From assembly GCF_002804065.1 (NCBI RefSeq), contig NZ_CP024955.1, forward strand, positions 3,038,001 to 3,102,000: a DNA stretch of 64,000 nucleotides. The letters are read 5' to 3'. The DNA is from Kyrpidia spormannii (GTDB lineage: Bacteria; Bacillota; Bacilli; Kyrpidiales; Kyrpidiaceae). The notes under the pieces are model-generated. The model was not told the origin of the DNA, made no database searches, and worked only from the letters and a program-made list of their open reading frames with translations. Made by a program: the position numbers and the translations under genes. The number at the start of each line of letters is the position of its first letter. Positions within the stretch are counted from its first letter, which is position 1. Below, piece by piece: positions 26,776-35,933 of this stretch.

Positions 26776-28056
26776 TCACACGTCCGCCGGGATGTCGACG
26801 ATGCTCTCCTGCTCCAGCCGCAGCCGGCTCTTTGCAATCCAGTCCAGCACCTCGCCCCACTGGGCAAAACCGGGGTCGTCCCGCATTGCGAGAGCTTTCT
26901 CCACATACTTGTCGTCGGCGCGAACCGCCCGTTCCCTGTGGGCCTCCAGGGTCGGAATATCCATCATGATTGGCTGCAGCCGCGGGAAAAACTGGGTCTT
27001 GAGAAACTGGAAGATCCTGATCCCGCCAAGGTCCACGTCGCCCCAGTGGCCTACCGGAAGCTCGGGGGACTGCCGGGCCACTGCGGCAGCCAATTTCTTC
27101 AGAAACAACTGCAAGGTGTGGTGGGGAAACCCGCCGGTGTACACCACCAGCTCGGAACGGCCGACCCGCTCCTGCACCCACTGGTGATAGCTGGTGAGAT
27201 TTTCGATGGTCACGATCCGTTGGGCCCCCACCGCCTCCACCTCCATCTTCTGAACGGTGGCGGCGGACAAACCCACCCCGCCGACAAAACCGGCCGTCTC
27301 CAGCCGACGGTCCCCAAGGACCAACGTCAGCGGCCCGTTCAGCCAGACGCTGCTGGGATTCTCGACAACCCCCACGCTGTCGAGATACGCTTCCTCCGTC
27401 TCCATCTCGAACTCGCCCCAGGCGCGGAGTAGGCCCACAAGCCGCCGCTCGACGCGCCGCTCGAAATGTTTGCTGTCCCGGAACAGCGCTTGACTGAACT
27501 GCCGCTTCGGAACCCCCGTCTCGTCCAGGCCGGGCAGCGCCTGTAGCACCCGCACCAGATCAGCATACCCCTCCGGATCGTCCAGCGCCAGACCGGGATT
27601 TTGCCGTTTCGCCAGCCGGTCGTCCGTCTCCCGCCAGAACCGGCGCACCCATTCCCACGGGTGGGACTGAAGCGGCCGCAAAATCTCCCGCAGCCGCTTC
27701 AGCTTCGCCAGCTTCGGCTCCCGCCCCGCCAGGCGGTAGGCATCGTCCAGACCGTCCCACTCCAAGTAGACCTTGGCCAGCAGCTCCCCTTCCCGGAACC
27801 GATCCCATACGAGGGACACGACCCCTTGCCGCTCCAGGTCTAGGAGCACCTCGTTCATCCAGTCCCGCTTGCGGAAATCCATCTCGTCGCTGTACTCCGC
27901 CCAAAACGGGCTCTCCTTCATCGCGAACTGGGGCCGCAGCCCCGACGCCCCGCCGCTTTGAAAGGACCGGCTGCGCTCGTACTTGTCCAGCAGATAGGAA
28001 AGCAGCCGCTTCTGAAAGCGGGTTTTGAACGGCTGTTCGTGATCCAGCGGCCCCAT
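26776..28056 (-). CDS. jetD: Wadjet defence protein JetD (TOPRIM nuclease)
   Basis: 426 residues, matching the DUF3322/DUF2220 JetD layout. The TOPRIM-type C-terminal part has the acidic glutamate in IVTIENLTSYHQW and a D-x-D-type motif in HWGDVDLGGIRIFQ. In Wadjet, JetD is the nuclease that cuts circular plasmid DNA after the JetABC condensin has extruded it. It starts 33 bases downstream of jetC and is the last gene of the leftward jetABCD operon. Its stop lies directly at the break in an M20 peptidase gene. Confidence 0.92.
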   Translation of the reverse strand: MGPLDHEQPFKTRFQKRLLSYLLDKYERSRSFQSGGASGLRPQFAMKESPFWAEYSDEMDFRKRDWMNEVLLDLERQGVVSLVWDRFREGELLAKVYLEWDGLDDAYRLAGREPKLAKLKRLREILRPLQSHPWEWVRRFWRETDDRLAKRQNPGLALDDPEGYADLVRVLQALPGLDETGVPKRQFSQALFRDSKHFERRVERRLVGLLRAWGEFEMETEEAYLDSVGVVENPSSVWLNGPLTLVLGDRRLETAGFVGGVGLSAATVQKMEVEAVGAQRIVTIENLTSYHQWVQERVGRSELVVYTGGFPHHTLQLFLKKLAAAVARQSPELPVGHWGDVDLGGIRIFQFLKTQFFPRLQPIMMDIPTLEAHRERAVRADDKYVEKALAMRDDPGFAQWGEVLDWIAKSRLRLEQESIVDIPADV

Positions 28057-28089
28057 GCCCTCACCTCACCTGCACCCGTTTGCCTCCCG

Positions 28090-31000
28090 TCAAAACAGCG
28101 TCTCCTGGAGTGGCACCGGTTCCTCCCGCCCCCCGTTTCCCCTCCCCGACGAAAGTTCCCGCTCCACATCCTCCTCCGCCCCGACACCCGCCGCAGGGTC
28201 GACAACGGCCCCTTCCTCTCCGCGCTCGATCAGGTCGACGAAACACCGGTCATCCTGTTTGGTCACAATCAGGGTGGTGGTTACCTCCGACACCATGTGC
28301 TGCATTTTCTCGTCCGGCACGGCGGCGATCAGTTGCAGGTCCATCTGTTTGATCAGTCGCAGGCTCGACCGGATCCGCTGTTCGTCCATCTTGTTGAACG
28401 CCTCGTCGAACACCACCAACCGCACCGTCTTCCCCGAACGGTACAGATGATAAAACGACGCCAGGATGGCGATATAAAACGGCGTTTGCGTCTCCCCGCC
28501 CGATTTTTCCCTTAACACATGGGAGAATCGGGTGCGCCTGTCCCGGGAGGTGATGACGATGTCAAAATCGAGATAGCGCCGGTAATCGGTAAACTCTTCC
28601 ACATCGCCCGCCTCTCCGCGCACCAGGGTTTCAAAAAGTTCGTGGAGAGCCTGGACCCTCTCCTCCTGGAGGTGATCGAACAGCGACCCCCGCTCTAGTA
28701 ACAAGGGATCCATCACCGCGTCGTAAAATTTTTTGTACCGCTCGCTCGGAGTGACCTCAAAATGGTAGCGGTCCTCCGAAAACGGGAAGTGGCGCAGGGC
28801 GTAGTTCAGTTCGTCGAACTCCCGGCGGGCCAAATGGATCGCTTCCCGCAATTTGAACACAAAATGGGATTTGAACTCTTCCTCCGACTCCCGGAGGGAC
28901 TGTTCCACTTTTTCCCGGTATTGCGGCAAGTTGAGGTGCTCGATGTCGTGCAGCAGGCTTTCGTAGGCCCCGTTGTCCTCGCTGTCCACCGGCCCGTCGA
29001 AGCCGTACTCCATGTTGTACTGCCGCCTCAGCTCCCGGAGCGCGTCCCACTCCTGGTTACGGCGCGTCTCGTTGCCCTTCCGGTTGTTTTCCCAGTTTTC
29101 CAGCTTGCGGGCGAGGGGCAGGCCCTGGCGGACCGCATCCTCCCACCTCGCGAGGGCCCGGTTCTCCGCCTCGGGGCCATATTCCAGCCGCCACGCCTGA
29201 AATTCCGCTTCGGCCTCCTGGGCGGCCTGCCGCTGCCGCCCGGCCTGCTCTTCTATGTGCCGCCGGTCCGCCTCCAGGCCGGCCTGCCGGCGGACCCACT
29301 GGTCGTACCGCGCGCCCCATTCCTTTTCCGCCTGCCGCCACGCCTCGTACTCCCGCTTCAACCGCTCGACCTGGCCGAACAGATCGGACGCCAAAAGGGC
29401 CTCCCGCTCGCGTTCCGCCGCCTCCAGCTCGCCCTTGACCGCGTCCAGTTCGGCCGGCAGAGCAGTCTGCTCCGCCAGGGCGGCGTACAGGGACGGCTTG
29501 TCCCGGAGGCGCTCGGCCCACCGGTCCAGTTCCCGGCGGGCAGCCGCCAGCCTCTCCCGCCGGGCCCGGAGGTCCTCCAGTTCCCGACGGCGCATCTCCA
29601 ATTGCCTGGCGATCGCCTTCGCCCCGATGTACGGCACTTCGTAATGGCGTTTCGGAATCTGGCGGGCCACCAGGTTGTGATACACCATGCACGTATTCGT
29701 GACCGCCGTCCGGTACCGGCGCAGGTCCTGTTCGTCGGCTGCCTTCATCACCCTGCCCAGGAGATGTTCCACGTGGGCACGGATCACCGGGTGGGGCGCC
29801 TCCAGCTCCCCGGCCAGGGAACCGGGCTCGGCCGTGCCCAGGTATTTCCTCTCCTTGTCCGTGTCCACCAGCCCAACCCCCTCCAGGCGATGGGCCCATT
29901 TTTCCCACTCGTAGACGGAAAGCGCCTCGACAAAGGCGCGCGGCTCCACCAGCAGGTCAAACCGCTGGGTGTTCAGGTACCCTTCGACGGCGTCCCGCCA
30001 CGCCTCGTCTTTGAGTTCCATCTCCTCACAAAAGATCCATACCGGCGACCGCTGCCCCAATCGCGCTTCCAACATCGCCTTGAGGCGCTCGACCGACTCG
30101 GGATACGGGCGCTTTTTCTGCTCCAGATTGCGGATGACCCGCTCCAGATCGGCGATTCTCTCCTCCGCCTCCCGCACCTGTTCGGCCACCCGGTCGGCGG
30201 CGATCACCGCCCGCTGGTACAAATCCGCCAGCCGTTCCCCCGCTTCCGCCAGCGCGGCGCCCACCGCGCCCTCCACCCGCTCTTCCCGGGCCAGGCGCCC
30301 GTGCACCGCCGCCAGGCTCTCCCGCACCCGTTCCAGGACCTCCCGCTCGCCCTCCCGCCACTGCCAGCCGTCGCAAGCGGACCAGCCGGCCAGCCCGCCG
30401 AGCAACTCCAGCTCCCGCCCCAGCCTGTCCACCGCCGAGGACAGCCGCCGCCTCAACTCCGCCAAGCTGTTCGCCCGCTCCCGGATGATCGCGTCCAACT
30501 CTTTCTTCCGCCGCTCCGCCTCATGGGTTTGCCAGCGCTGGAGCGCCGCCTCGGCATCCTCCCGGGCTTCCTCCTGCTTCGCCTTCGCCAGGGCGATCTC
30601 GCCCTCGGCCTCCTCCAGCTTCTCGTCCAATCTGCGCAGTTCCTGTTCGAGTCCCGCCAGCACCTCCCGGACCCGCTCCCATTTGAGGCGGCGGATCACG
30701 TAATCCTGCTCCAGCACGATATCCCGCCATTTGGCGTACTCCTGGTAACGTTCGCGGACGGCGAGCAGCTTGTCCCGCCGCCGTTCCAGCTCCGCCAGCT
30801 CCTGCTTGTACCGCTCGTAAATCTCGAAATTTTGTTTCAACAGATCAAGCCGCAGCTTTTGCTCGTCGAGGATGTGATCGTACACAAAGGTCCGCACGTC
30901 CTGGATCGGCTGGAACGACAGCGCCTTGACGAACACCCGGAAAAATCTTTCGTGCACCTGCCCCATCCGCGCCAAAAGCGCCCGCTGATAGGTGGACTTG

Positions 31001-31500
31001 TTCCGCTCAAAAATCGCCCGGTTCCGCCCGCTCCCCCCGTAGCGTCTGCGGAACGCCTCCCGGTTGAGCAGCTCGCCGGAGGGCCCGACGAACTCCAGCT
31101 CCTCCAGGCGCACGCCGGAGAGGATAAAATATTCCGGCTCGAAATCCTGGTCGCCGAAAACGTCGATCACCGCGCCCACCACGAAGGGCTCCCGCTTGTG
31201 TGCATCATAGAACTCCGCGACGATGTAAGTGGTGAAATCCCCGTGGCGCACGAAGGTCTGCCGGTCCGTGCCGATCTTCCCCCGCAGGTAGTTGATCATC
31301 GTCCGCTTCGCCTCATCGTGGGCGGCCGCGTTGAACTTGATCTGCCGCTGGTCGGCCACGAACAGCACCTGGAGGGCGTCGATGATGGTGGATTTTCCCG
31401 CCGCGTTTTTCCCCGTGATCAGGGTCTGTTTGCCGAACTCCACCGTTTCGTCGTAAAAATAGTGCCAGTTAATCAGCCGCAGACGTTTCATCCATTTCAT
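28090..31500 (-). CDS. jetC: Wadjet defence protein JetC (SMC/MukB-like ATPase)
   Basis: About 1136 residues with an SMC architecture. An N-terminal Walker A GKNAAGKSTIID is followed by long coiled coils broken by a hinge, and a C-terminal signature (KSGGETQ) and Walker B (LVVFDEAFNKMD). In Wadjet this is the MukB-like motor subunit that extrudes DNA loops. The ATG at 31500 (MKWMKRLRLINWHYF) is preferred to one 51 bases upstream; it has an AGGG site and overlaps jetB by 32 bases, implying coupled translation. Confidence 0.93.
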   Translation of the reverse strand: MKWMKRLRLINWHYFYDETVEFGKQTLITGKNAAGKSTIIDALQVLFVADQRQIKFNAAAHDEAKRTMINYLRGKIGTDRQTFVRHGDFTTYIVAEFYDAHKREPFVVGAVIDVFGDQDFEPEYFILSGVRLEELEFVGPSGELLNREAFRRRYGGSGRNRAIFERNKSTYQRALLARMGQVHERFFRVFVKALSFQPIQDVRTFVYDHILDEQKLRLDLLKQNFEIYERYKQELAELERRRDKLLAVRERYQEYAKWRDIVLEQDYVIRRLKWERVREVLAGLEQELRRLDEKLEEAEGEIALAKAKQEEAREDAEAALQRWQTHEAERRKKELDAIIRERANSLAELRRRLSSAVDRLGRELELLGGLAGWSACDGWQWREGEREVLERVRESLAAVHGRLAREERVEGAVGAALAEAGERLADLYQRAVIAADRVAEQVREAEERIADLERVIRNLEQKKRPYPESVERLKAMLEARLGQRSPVWIFCEEMELKDEAWRDAVEGYLNTQRFDLLVEPRAFVEALSVYEWEKWAHRLEGVGLVDTDKERKYLGTAEPGSLAGELEAPHPVIRAHVEHLLGRVMKAADEQDLRRYRTAVTNTCMVYHNLVARQIPKRHYEVPYIGAKAIARQLEMRRRELEDLRARRERLAAARRELDRWAERLRDKPSLYAALAEQTALPAELDAVKGELEAAEREREALLASDLFGQVERLKREYEAWRQAEKEWGARYDQWVRRQAGLEADRRHIEEQAGRQRQAAQEAEAEFQAWRLEYGPEAENRALARWEDAVRQGLPLARKLENWENNRKGNETRRNQEWDALRELRRQYNMEYGFDGPVDSEDNGAYESLLHDIEHLNLPQYREKVEQSLRESEEEFKSHFVFKLREAIHLARREFDELNYALRHFPFSEDRYHFEVTPSERYKKFYDAVMDPLLLERGSLFDHLQEERVQALHELFETLVRGEAGDVEEFTDYRRYLDFDIVITSRDRRTRFSHVLREKSGGETQTPFYIAILASFYHLYRSGKTVRLVVFDEAFNKMDEQRIRSSLRLIKQMDLQLIAAVPDEKMQHMVSEVTTTLIVTKQDDRCFVDLIERGEEGAVVDPAAGVGAEEDVERELSSGRGNGGREEPVPLQETLF

Positions 31501-32077
31501 CGAGGAACCCTCCCTCCGTCGCCCCGGCAAACCGTTCAATTTTATCCCCAATCACCGAAAGCTCCCGGGTGTCGACGACGTACATCCACGTGTGGTACAA
31601 CCGCAGACGGCACTCGTCCGACCGGATGTTGTCGTCAAGGACCTCCAACAACTGGTACCGGGTGCACAGTTGGACCAATTGGTCCAGTTGGGTGCGGTTC
31701 AGCCAGGGCAAGCGGAATGTCTCGTATTTGCTGCGGATTTCATACACGGTGGTCACCGGCGTAGCGCTGAGGGACAAACTTCGCCGCTTTTCCTCGTAGA
31801 TCAGGCGCAGCACCAAAAACCCAATGGTCTGTTCCCGGTTCAGCCTGCGGCGCAGGCCGGCGTCGGGGGCGTGTACAAACACGCACTCGTGCCGCTCGTC
31901 CACCACCAAATCCCAGCCGAGAAAACGAAAAAATCGCTCCAGCCATTCCCGGTGGCGGCGCACCAGCAGATACGCTTCCCGCTCCTTCTCCTTCACCAGA
32001 AAATTGACGGCGATGAGGCGGTTGATCAGGGAGCGCAGCCGTTCCTGCTCCTGTTCGCTCACATCCGGTTGCCACAT
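31469..32077 (-). CDS. jetB: Wadjet defence protein JetB (MukE-like)
   Basis: 202 residues. The layout (an N-terminal helix pair RLRSLINRLIAVNFLVKEKEREAYLLVRRH, a winged-helix middle and the LLEVLDDN ending region) matches the MukE-like JetB/DUF4194 family. It sits between jetA (3-base gap) and jetC (overlap), the usual order. It would bind the kleisin JetA and the motor JetC. Confidence 0.9.
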   Translation of the reverse strand: MWQPDVSEQEQERLRSLINRLIAVNFLVKEKEREAYLLVRRHREWLERFFRFLGWDLVVDERHECVFVHAPDAGLRRRLNREQTIGFLVLRLIYEEKRRSLSLSATPVTTVYEIRSKYETFRLPWLNRTQLDQLVQLCTRYQLLEVLDDNIRSDECRLRLYHTWMYVVDTRELSVIGDKIERFAGATEGGFLDEMDETSAAD

Positions 32078-32080
32078 GGG

Positions 32081-33544
32081 TCACATCCCCCTGGAACCGC
32101 CCCGCCCGGCGACTTTGCGGACGATGCGGTGGTTTTGGAAGCGAAAAGGCCCGATCTCCAGAATCTGCCGCGTCGGGGACCGCTTCAGTTCGAAGGAAGA
32201 GGCGCCGTCTTGGCCGTACAGGTACGTGTAGGCCAGCAGTACAAACTCTTCCAGGCCGGTCGGCGCCAGTTCCGCAAGCTCCATTTCGTTCCGCTCGCCC
32301 AGCCGGGCCAAGACGTATTGGTCCACTTTTTGCCTGGTGACGGCCGCCTGGAGGCGCGCCAGACTTTCCCGGCGAATCCGTTCCCGCACCTCCTCCGGCA
32401 CCGGCTGGACCACGTGGACGGCGGGCTGATGAACCCGCCGCTTGCTCCGGGGGGTATACAGCGAGCCTTCCGCCACCCCTTCCACACGGACGAGGCGAAA
32501 CAACCCCGACCCGATCCCGCCGTCCCCCGGCCACCGGTCCCCCCACCTGGCGAGCCCCACGATAGTCCTGGCCAGCTCCCGGTCCAGCCCCGGCTGCTGC
32601 TGGCTCAGGTACCGGGCGCGATCGTAGGAAGCCCGCAGATACTGGTTGTGCCGCAGATCGATTTGGTACAAAATCTCTTCCAGCCGGTCGTACGTTTCTT
32701 CAATCAAATACAAGGCGGCGCGAATATCCGCTTCCGCCTCCTCCCGGGTCCTGTAAAAATCGTTGCGGATCCCGTCGTCAACCGTTTCCTCCATCCGTTC
32801 CCGGTCCAGTAACCACTCTTGCACCGTCTGCAGAATGTAGAACCGATAGCGCGAAACGTGGTCGGAGGTTTTCAGGCGGTGGTAGTTTTTGTCGACGATC
32901 TGGGATTTGTAAACGTCAAAATGGTGGTCCAGCACATCCTGGATGGTTTCTTGCCGCACCACTTGTTCCATGTGGTGTTTCATGTTTTGGTAAAGGGTTA
33001 TCAACTCCTGCTCGAACTGAAGGGTGTACTCCCGAGCCTCCCGCACGGCGAAACAGGGCCGGAGTTTGGCTTCTTCGCCGGTGAGAATGCCGTAGGTGAC
33101 AAAGGCAAAACGCTGGTATTCCACCGCCCGCTGCTCGCACAGGTCTTTGAACAGCGCCAGGATGCGGTTGGTGTAATGGGGCAAGACGATGTATTCCTGA
33201 AATTGGTCGCGCACTTCGATGTCGATCCACTTCAAGGCCGCCAACCGCCGGATCAGGGCGCCCGCCTGGGCCCGGGACCATTCTTCCAGGGTGATTTGGC
33301 CGTGGCCTTGGACCGCACCGCCCTCGGTCTCCCCCTCTTCTTCGTCGAGGGAGATGTCCCAGCCCTGTTCCATCCGGGTCTCAACCAGCTCTTGGAACAG
33401 GTCGCGCATCACGTCCACCCGGATCCCGAATCGCTCGTTTCGCGAATGTTCGTAGATCAGAAGCGCCGCTTCCGCATAAAGATGTTTGTTCAGCCCCGTT
33501 AACAACGCAAAAAAGCGTTCCGGCACCACATCGAACAGGTTCAT
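32081..33544 (-). CDS. jetA: Wadjet defence protein JetA (MukF-like kleisin)
   Basis: 487 residues, matching the DUF5716/JetA kleisin: MNLFDVVPERFFALLTGLNKHLYAEAALLIYEHS at the N-terminus and a helical middle with RLAALKWIDIEVRDQFQEYIVLPHYTNRIL. It bridges the JetC heads. It is the first gene of the operon, whose order and gene sizes (487, 202, 1136, 426) match the type I Wadjet (JetABCD) system of Bacillus. That system restricts small circular plasmids. Confidence 0.9.
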   Translation of the reverse strand: MNLFDVVPERFFALLTGLNKHLYAEAALLIYEHSRNERFGIRVDVMRDLFQELVETRMEQGWDISLDEEEGETEGGAVQGHGQITLEEWSRAQAGALIRRLAALKWIDIEVRDQFQEYIVLPHYTNRILALFKDLCEQRAVEYQRFAFVTYGILTGEEAKLRPCFAVREAREYTLQFEQELITLYQNMKHHMEQVVRQETIQDVLDHHFDVYKSQIVDKNYHRLKTSDHVSRYRFYILQTVQEWLLDRERMEETVDDGIRNDFYRTREEAEADIRAALYLIEETYDRLEEILYQIDLRHNQYLRASYDRARYLSQQQPGLDRELARTIVGLARWGDRWPGDGGIGSGLFRLVRVEGVAEGSLYTPRSKRRVHQPAVHVVQPVPEEVRERIRRESLARLQAAVTRQKVDQYVLARLGERNEMELAELAPTGLEEFVLLAYTYLYGQDGASSFELKRSPTRQILEIGPFRFQNHRIVRKVAGRGGSRGM

Positions 33545-33715
33545 GATCTCCCCGGCCTCCCGTCCGCCGTTGTTCCTTTGCCACTATTGTAACAAACGGG
33601 ACAACTGCAGGTCTCCTGCAAGGCTTCAAGTCGCATACCAAGCCTACGCACGGCTGCGCCCGCGGCAGAAGGGTGACTGTCCTGATGCACGAGGCTATAC
33701 GGCATGCGCAACAAA

Positions 33716-34208
33716 TCAGCCCCTTGCAGAATGCAGGATTCGGACCTTAACGTTTCCGCTCTCTTTGTTGATCGACACGATTTCTACCGGTACTTCCTCG
33801 TCCTGGGTGTGACCGTGCGCACCACAGCGTTGTGACGGTCACCTTCCTTGAGGGTTCTGAGCGTTCGCTCCTGCATGATTGCCATCGCCTTGGCCCGCGA
33901 GCAAACCACATTCCCAGTTTCCCGATCTGCTCTCAACACCATGAACCGATTTGCTTCCCAACAAAATCCAACATCTGGTTTCCTTCCACGCCGGATTCCA
34001 TTCGTGGAACAATCTCCTTTACTCCTTCACCGAAATCGAGCACCCAGCACCGGATGTTTTCGCCGTTCAGTTCGTGTTCCTCGATCCCCATAACCTCCAG
34101 TTCCAGCACCGTCCGATACTGCATCGCCGCGAAAATCTCCGACCACGAATAACCTTTGTGCCGCCCCCTGTAACCTTCCGCGCTCATGAGCGAAATGATG
34201 TCGGCCAT
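33716..34208 (-). pseudogene. Decayed gene, possibly S1-like RNA-binding protein
   Basis: The ATG at 34208 has a GGGAGTGG site and opens MADIISLMSAEGYRGRHKGYSWSEIFAAMQYRT and an ENIRCWVLDFGEGVKEIVP stretch. The frame stops near 33938, but related sequence continues in two other frames (VLRADRETGNVVCSRAKAMAIMQ, then EEVPVEIVSINKESGNVKVRIL). Two frameshifts explain this. The repeated small beta-strand blocks suggest an S1/OB-type fold, but this identification is weak. Confidence 0.45.
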
Positions 34209-34260
34209 TCCTAACCACTCCCTTTTGGATGTTCGGCGGTTGCCCGCCGTTGTGTTCACA

Positions 34261-34291
34261 AAAAAAGAACCCGGCCGCATGTGACCGGGTT
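34261..34291 (-). terminator. Rho-independent terminator after the Rpn-family gene
   Basis: Read leftward: AACCCGG-TCACATGCGG-CCGGGTT followed by CTTTTTTT. It lies 15 bases after the stop of the Rpn-like gene. Confidence 0.85.
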
Positions 34292-34305
34292 TGCTGAACT
34301 TTTTC

Positions 34306-35145
34306 CTATTGCACCAGTTCTTTTTGGATCGCTTCGACCTCTTCACGGCTAAGTCCTGTTCCTTCCGCCACTTGTTCGACCGGAAGTCCCATGCGAAGAA
34401 GATTGCTTGCTACTTTCTTTCGTTCTTCAAACCTTCCTTCTTCCTTCGCCCCATGAATCTCCGCCTCGTAGGTCATTTTCCACTTCAGCCGTTGCTCGTA
34501 CAGCCGCCGCGCTTCCTCGTCCTGACTGAGAAACTCCAGCGTCGTTTTCGCCTTTTTGATCGCCGGATCCATCTCCGCCAATGCCTCCAGTTGCTCTCTA
34601 GATTTCGCCATGAAGAACAGCATCCAGCGCACCAACCGCCGTTCCAGGCCCACCGACTGTTCTTTCAGCTTTCGCAGTTCGACAAAATGAATCTCTTCCA
34701 GATCCGAAAACTGAATTCCCGTCCGGTCTTCGCGCAGGTGAAACGTCGAATGGTACTGGTCTGTGGGAATACAGTTGAAATCCACCACATTGATCGTCAC
34801 GGCTTTGTGCAGTTCCCAGTACCCGTGACCTTCGCCCAATTGACTCTCGAACAGTTTGGCCCAATAGTACAAGGTGCGTCTCTCGATGTCCTGCCGGTTC
34901 CACAGTTGCACTTCCACATCGACAAGCATGCCCGACTCCGTCCGTGCCTTGACATCCAACACCGATTCCTTGTCCAGCAGGGCGTCCTTGTGCAAGAACG
35001 GATCCAGAATTTCCACATCGGCGATCAGCGGCTGGCCGGAATCTTCGAATACCGCATTGAGAAAACTAACCAGGATGTCCTTGTTTTCCTCGGTGCCAAA
35101 AATCCGCTTAAAGACAAAATCGACTTTGGGACTGAGCAGTTCCAT
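34306..35145 (-). CDS. Rpn-family PD-(D/E)XK nuclease (recombination-promoting nuclease / 'transposase')
   Basis: About 279 residues. The N-terminus (MELLSPKVDFVFKRIFGTEENKDILVSFLNAVF) and the PDDEXK-type core (LDVKARTESGMLVDVEVQLW, with D-x-E-x-Q) match the Rpn/PDDEXK_2 family of DNases that increase recombination. The C-terminus is a charged helix (EEGRFEERKKVASNLLRMGLPVEQVAEGTGLSREEVEAIQ), as in many Bacillus members. The ATG at 35145 is chosen over a GTG at 35154 because of the GGGGAG spacing. Such genes are common in mobile regions, but their biological role is still unclear. Confidence 0.88.
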   Translation of the reverse strand: MELLSPKVDFVFKRIFGTEENKDILVSFLNAVFEDSGQPLIADVEILDPFLHKDALLDKESVLDVKARTESGMLVDVEVQLWNRQDIERRTLYYWAKLFESQLGEGHGYWELHKAVTINVVDFNCIPTDQYHSTFHLREDRTGIQFSDLEEIHFVELRKLKEQSVGLERRLVRWMLFFMAKSREQLEALAEMDPAIKKAKTTLEFLSQDEEARRLYEQRLKWKMTYEAEIHGAKEEGRFEERKKVASNLLRMGLPVEQVAEGTGLSREEVEAIQKELVQ

Positions 35146-35175
35146 CCGGTTCACTCCCCGGGGGTTCTGGGTTTA

Positions 35176-35607
35176 TTATAACTTGGACGGCTTGCGTTTC
35201 TCTACGGCCTTGCCCGGGACAGGGAGCACACCCAGGGCCGCCAGAGCCCACCGGCCGTCTCTCTGTCCGATGGGGATCATCTGCAAAAGCCCGACCAGTG
35301 CCCAGAACAGCCACCATATCGCGAAATCCTTGAGCCACCCGACGTGAATCGCGCCAGCAAATGCCAAGAAGAAAACCACCAGCCAGGTGGCCAAAATCCC
35401 GGACAGGGCGATCAGGGCACCCTGCCATTTGCGCCGGGCCATCACTGCCCCAACCGGTGTGATGTACCCGGCAAACGGGATCAGCCGAAGCTCGAACGCG
35501 CCAATTCGCAACAGACGCGGCCCGACCCCCCACACGATGCGTTCGACGGGCAACCCGCATAGCCGTTGGGTGGTGGCGTGACCCAGTTCGTGGACTAACA
35601 CAGACAA
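35176..35607 (-). CDS. M50-family membrane metalloprotease-like protein, 5'-truncated
   Basis: 143 residues with the zinc motif HELGH near the N-terminus, the following hydrophobic segments (GALIALSGILATWLVVFFLAFAG and WWLFWALVGLLQMIPIGQRDG) and a second conserved D in GQRDG. This fits the M50 site-2 protease family. The first membrane segment continues upstream in frame (SLIIAFFVAAAL) without a good start codon before an in-frame TGA. The gene was probably cut by the adjacent IS607 element, and a TTG at 35607 is only a possible start. Confidence 0.65.
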   Translation of the reverse strand: MSVLVHELGHATTQRLCGLPVERIVWGVGPRLLRIGAFELRLIPFAGYITPVGAVMARRKWQGALIALSGILATWLVVFFLAFAGAIHVGWLKDFAIWWLFWALVGLLQMIPIGQRDGRWALAALGVLPVPGKAVEKRKPSKL

Positions 35608-35651
35608 GGCTGCGGCAACAAAAAATGCGATGATGAGTGATCCCCTGGTTC

Positions 35652-35684
35652 AAAAAATCTGCTTGAATCCGGGATTCAAGCAGA
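35652..35684 (-). terminator. 27-base perfect palindrome with T-run (IS607 end / terminator)
   Basis: TCTGCTTGAATCC-G-GGATTCAAGCAGA (35658-35684) is a perfect palindrome with 13-base arms. Read leftward it is followed by TTTTTT. It can end the transcript coming from tnpB and its omega RNA, and may mark the element's right end. Confidence 0.6.
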
Positions 35685-35933
35685 CCGGCCTCCAGACCAG
35701 GCGTTCGCCTCCTTCCGGATGTTGGATTTGTCCCTTCGGACACGCGACAGGAGACCTCGGCCCGGGAGTCCCACCCGGACAGGAGATCGGCAGAGCACGG
35801 ACGTCCGTTGCACGGCCTCTCGGGAACTCGCGTCCCGCAACGAAAGCGGCACCGCGCCCTGGATACCTTCCGGTTCCGCCTCCTGCGTCCTGTCAGGACG
35901 CCTGCCGGTTTTCCCGACACCGGCTAAACGGGG
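35685..35933 (-). ncRNA. Probable omega RNA (TnpB guide RNA scaffold) region of the IS607 element
   Basis: A 250-base GC-rich stretch without a credible gene follows the tnpB stop, contains several short hairpins and ends at a terminator-like palindrome. In IS605/IS607 elements the omega RNA covers the 3' end of tnpB and the right end, so this is its expected place. Inference from location; no covariance test was possible. Confidence 0.45.

Noticed and set aside
28762-31764. 1000-codon open frame on the plus strand
   Set aside because: It is the antisense of jetC, rich in Pro, Arg and Leu, with no start site or domain.
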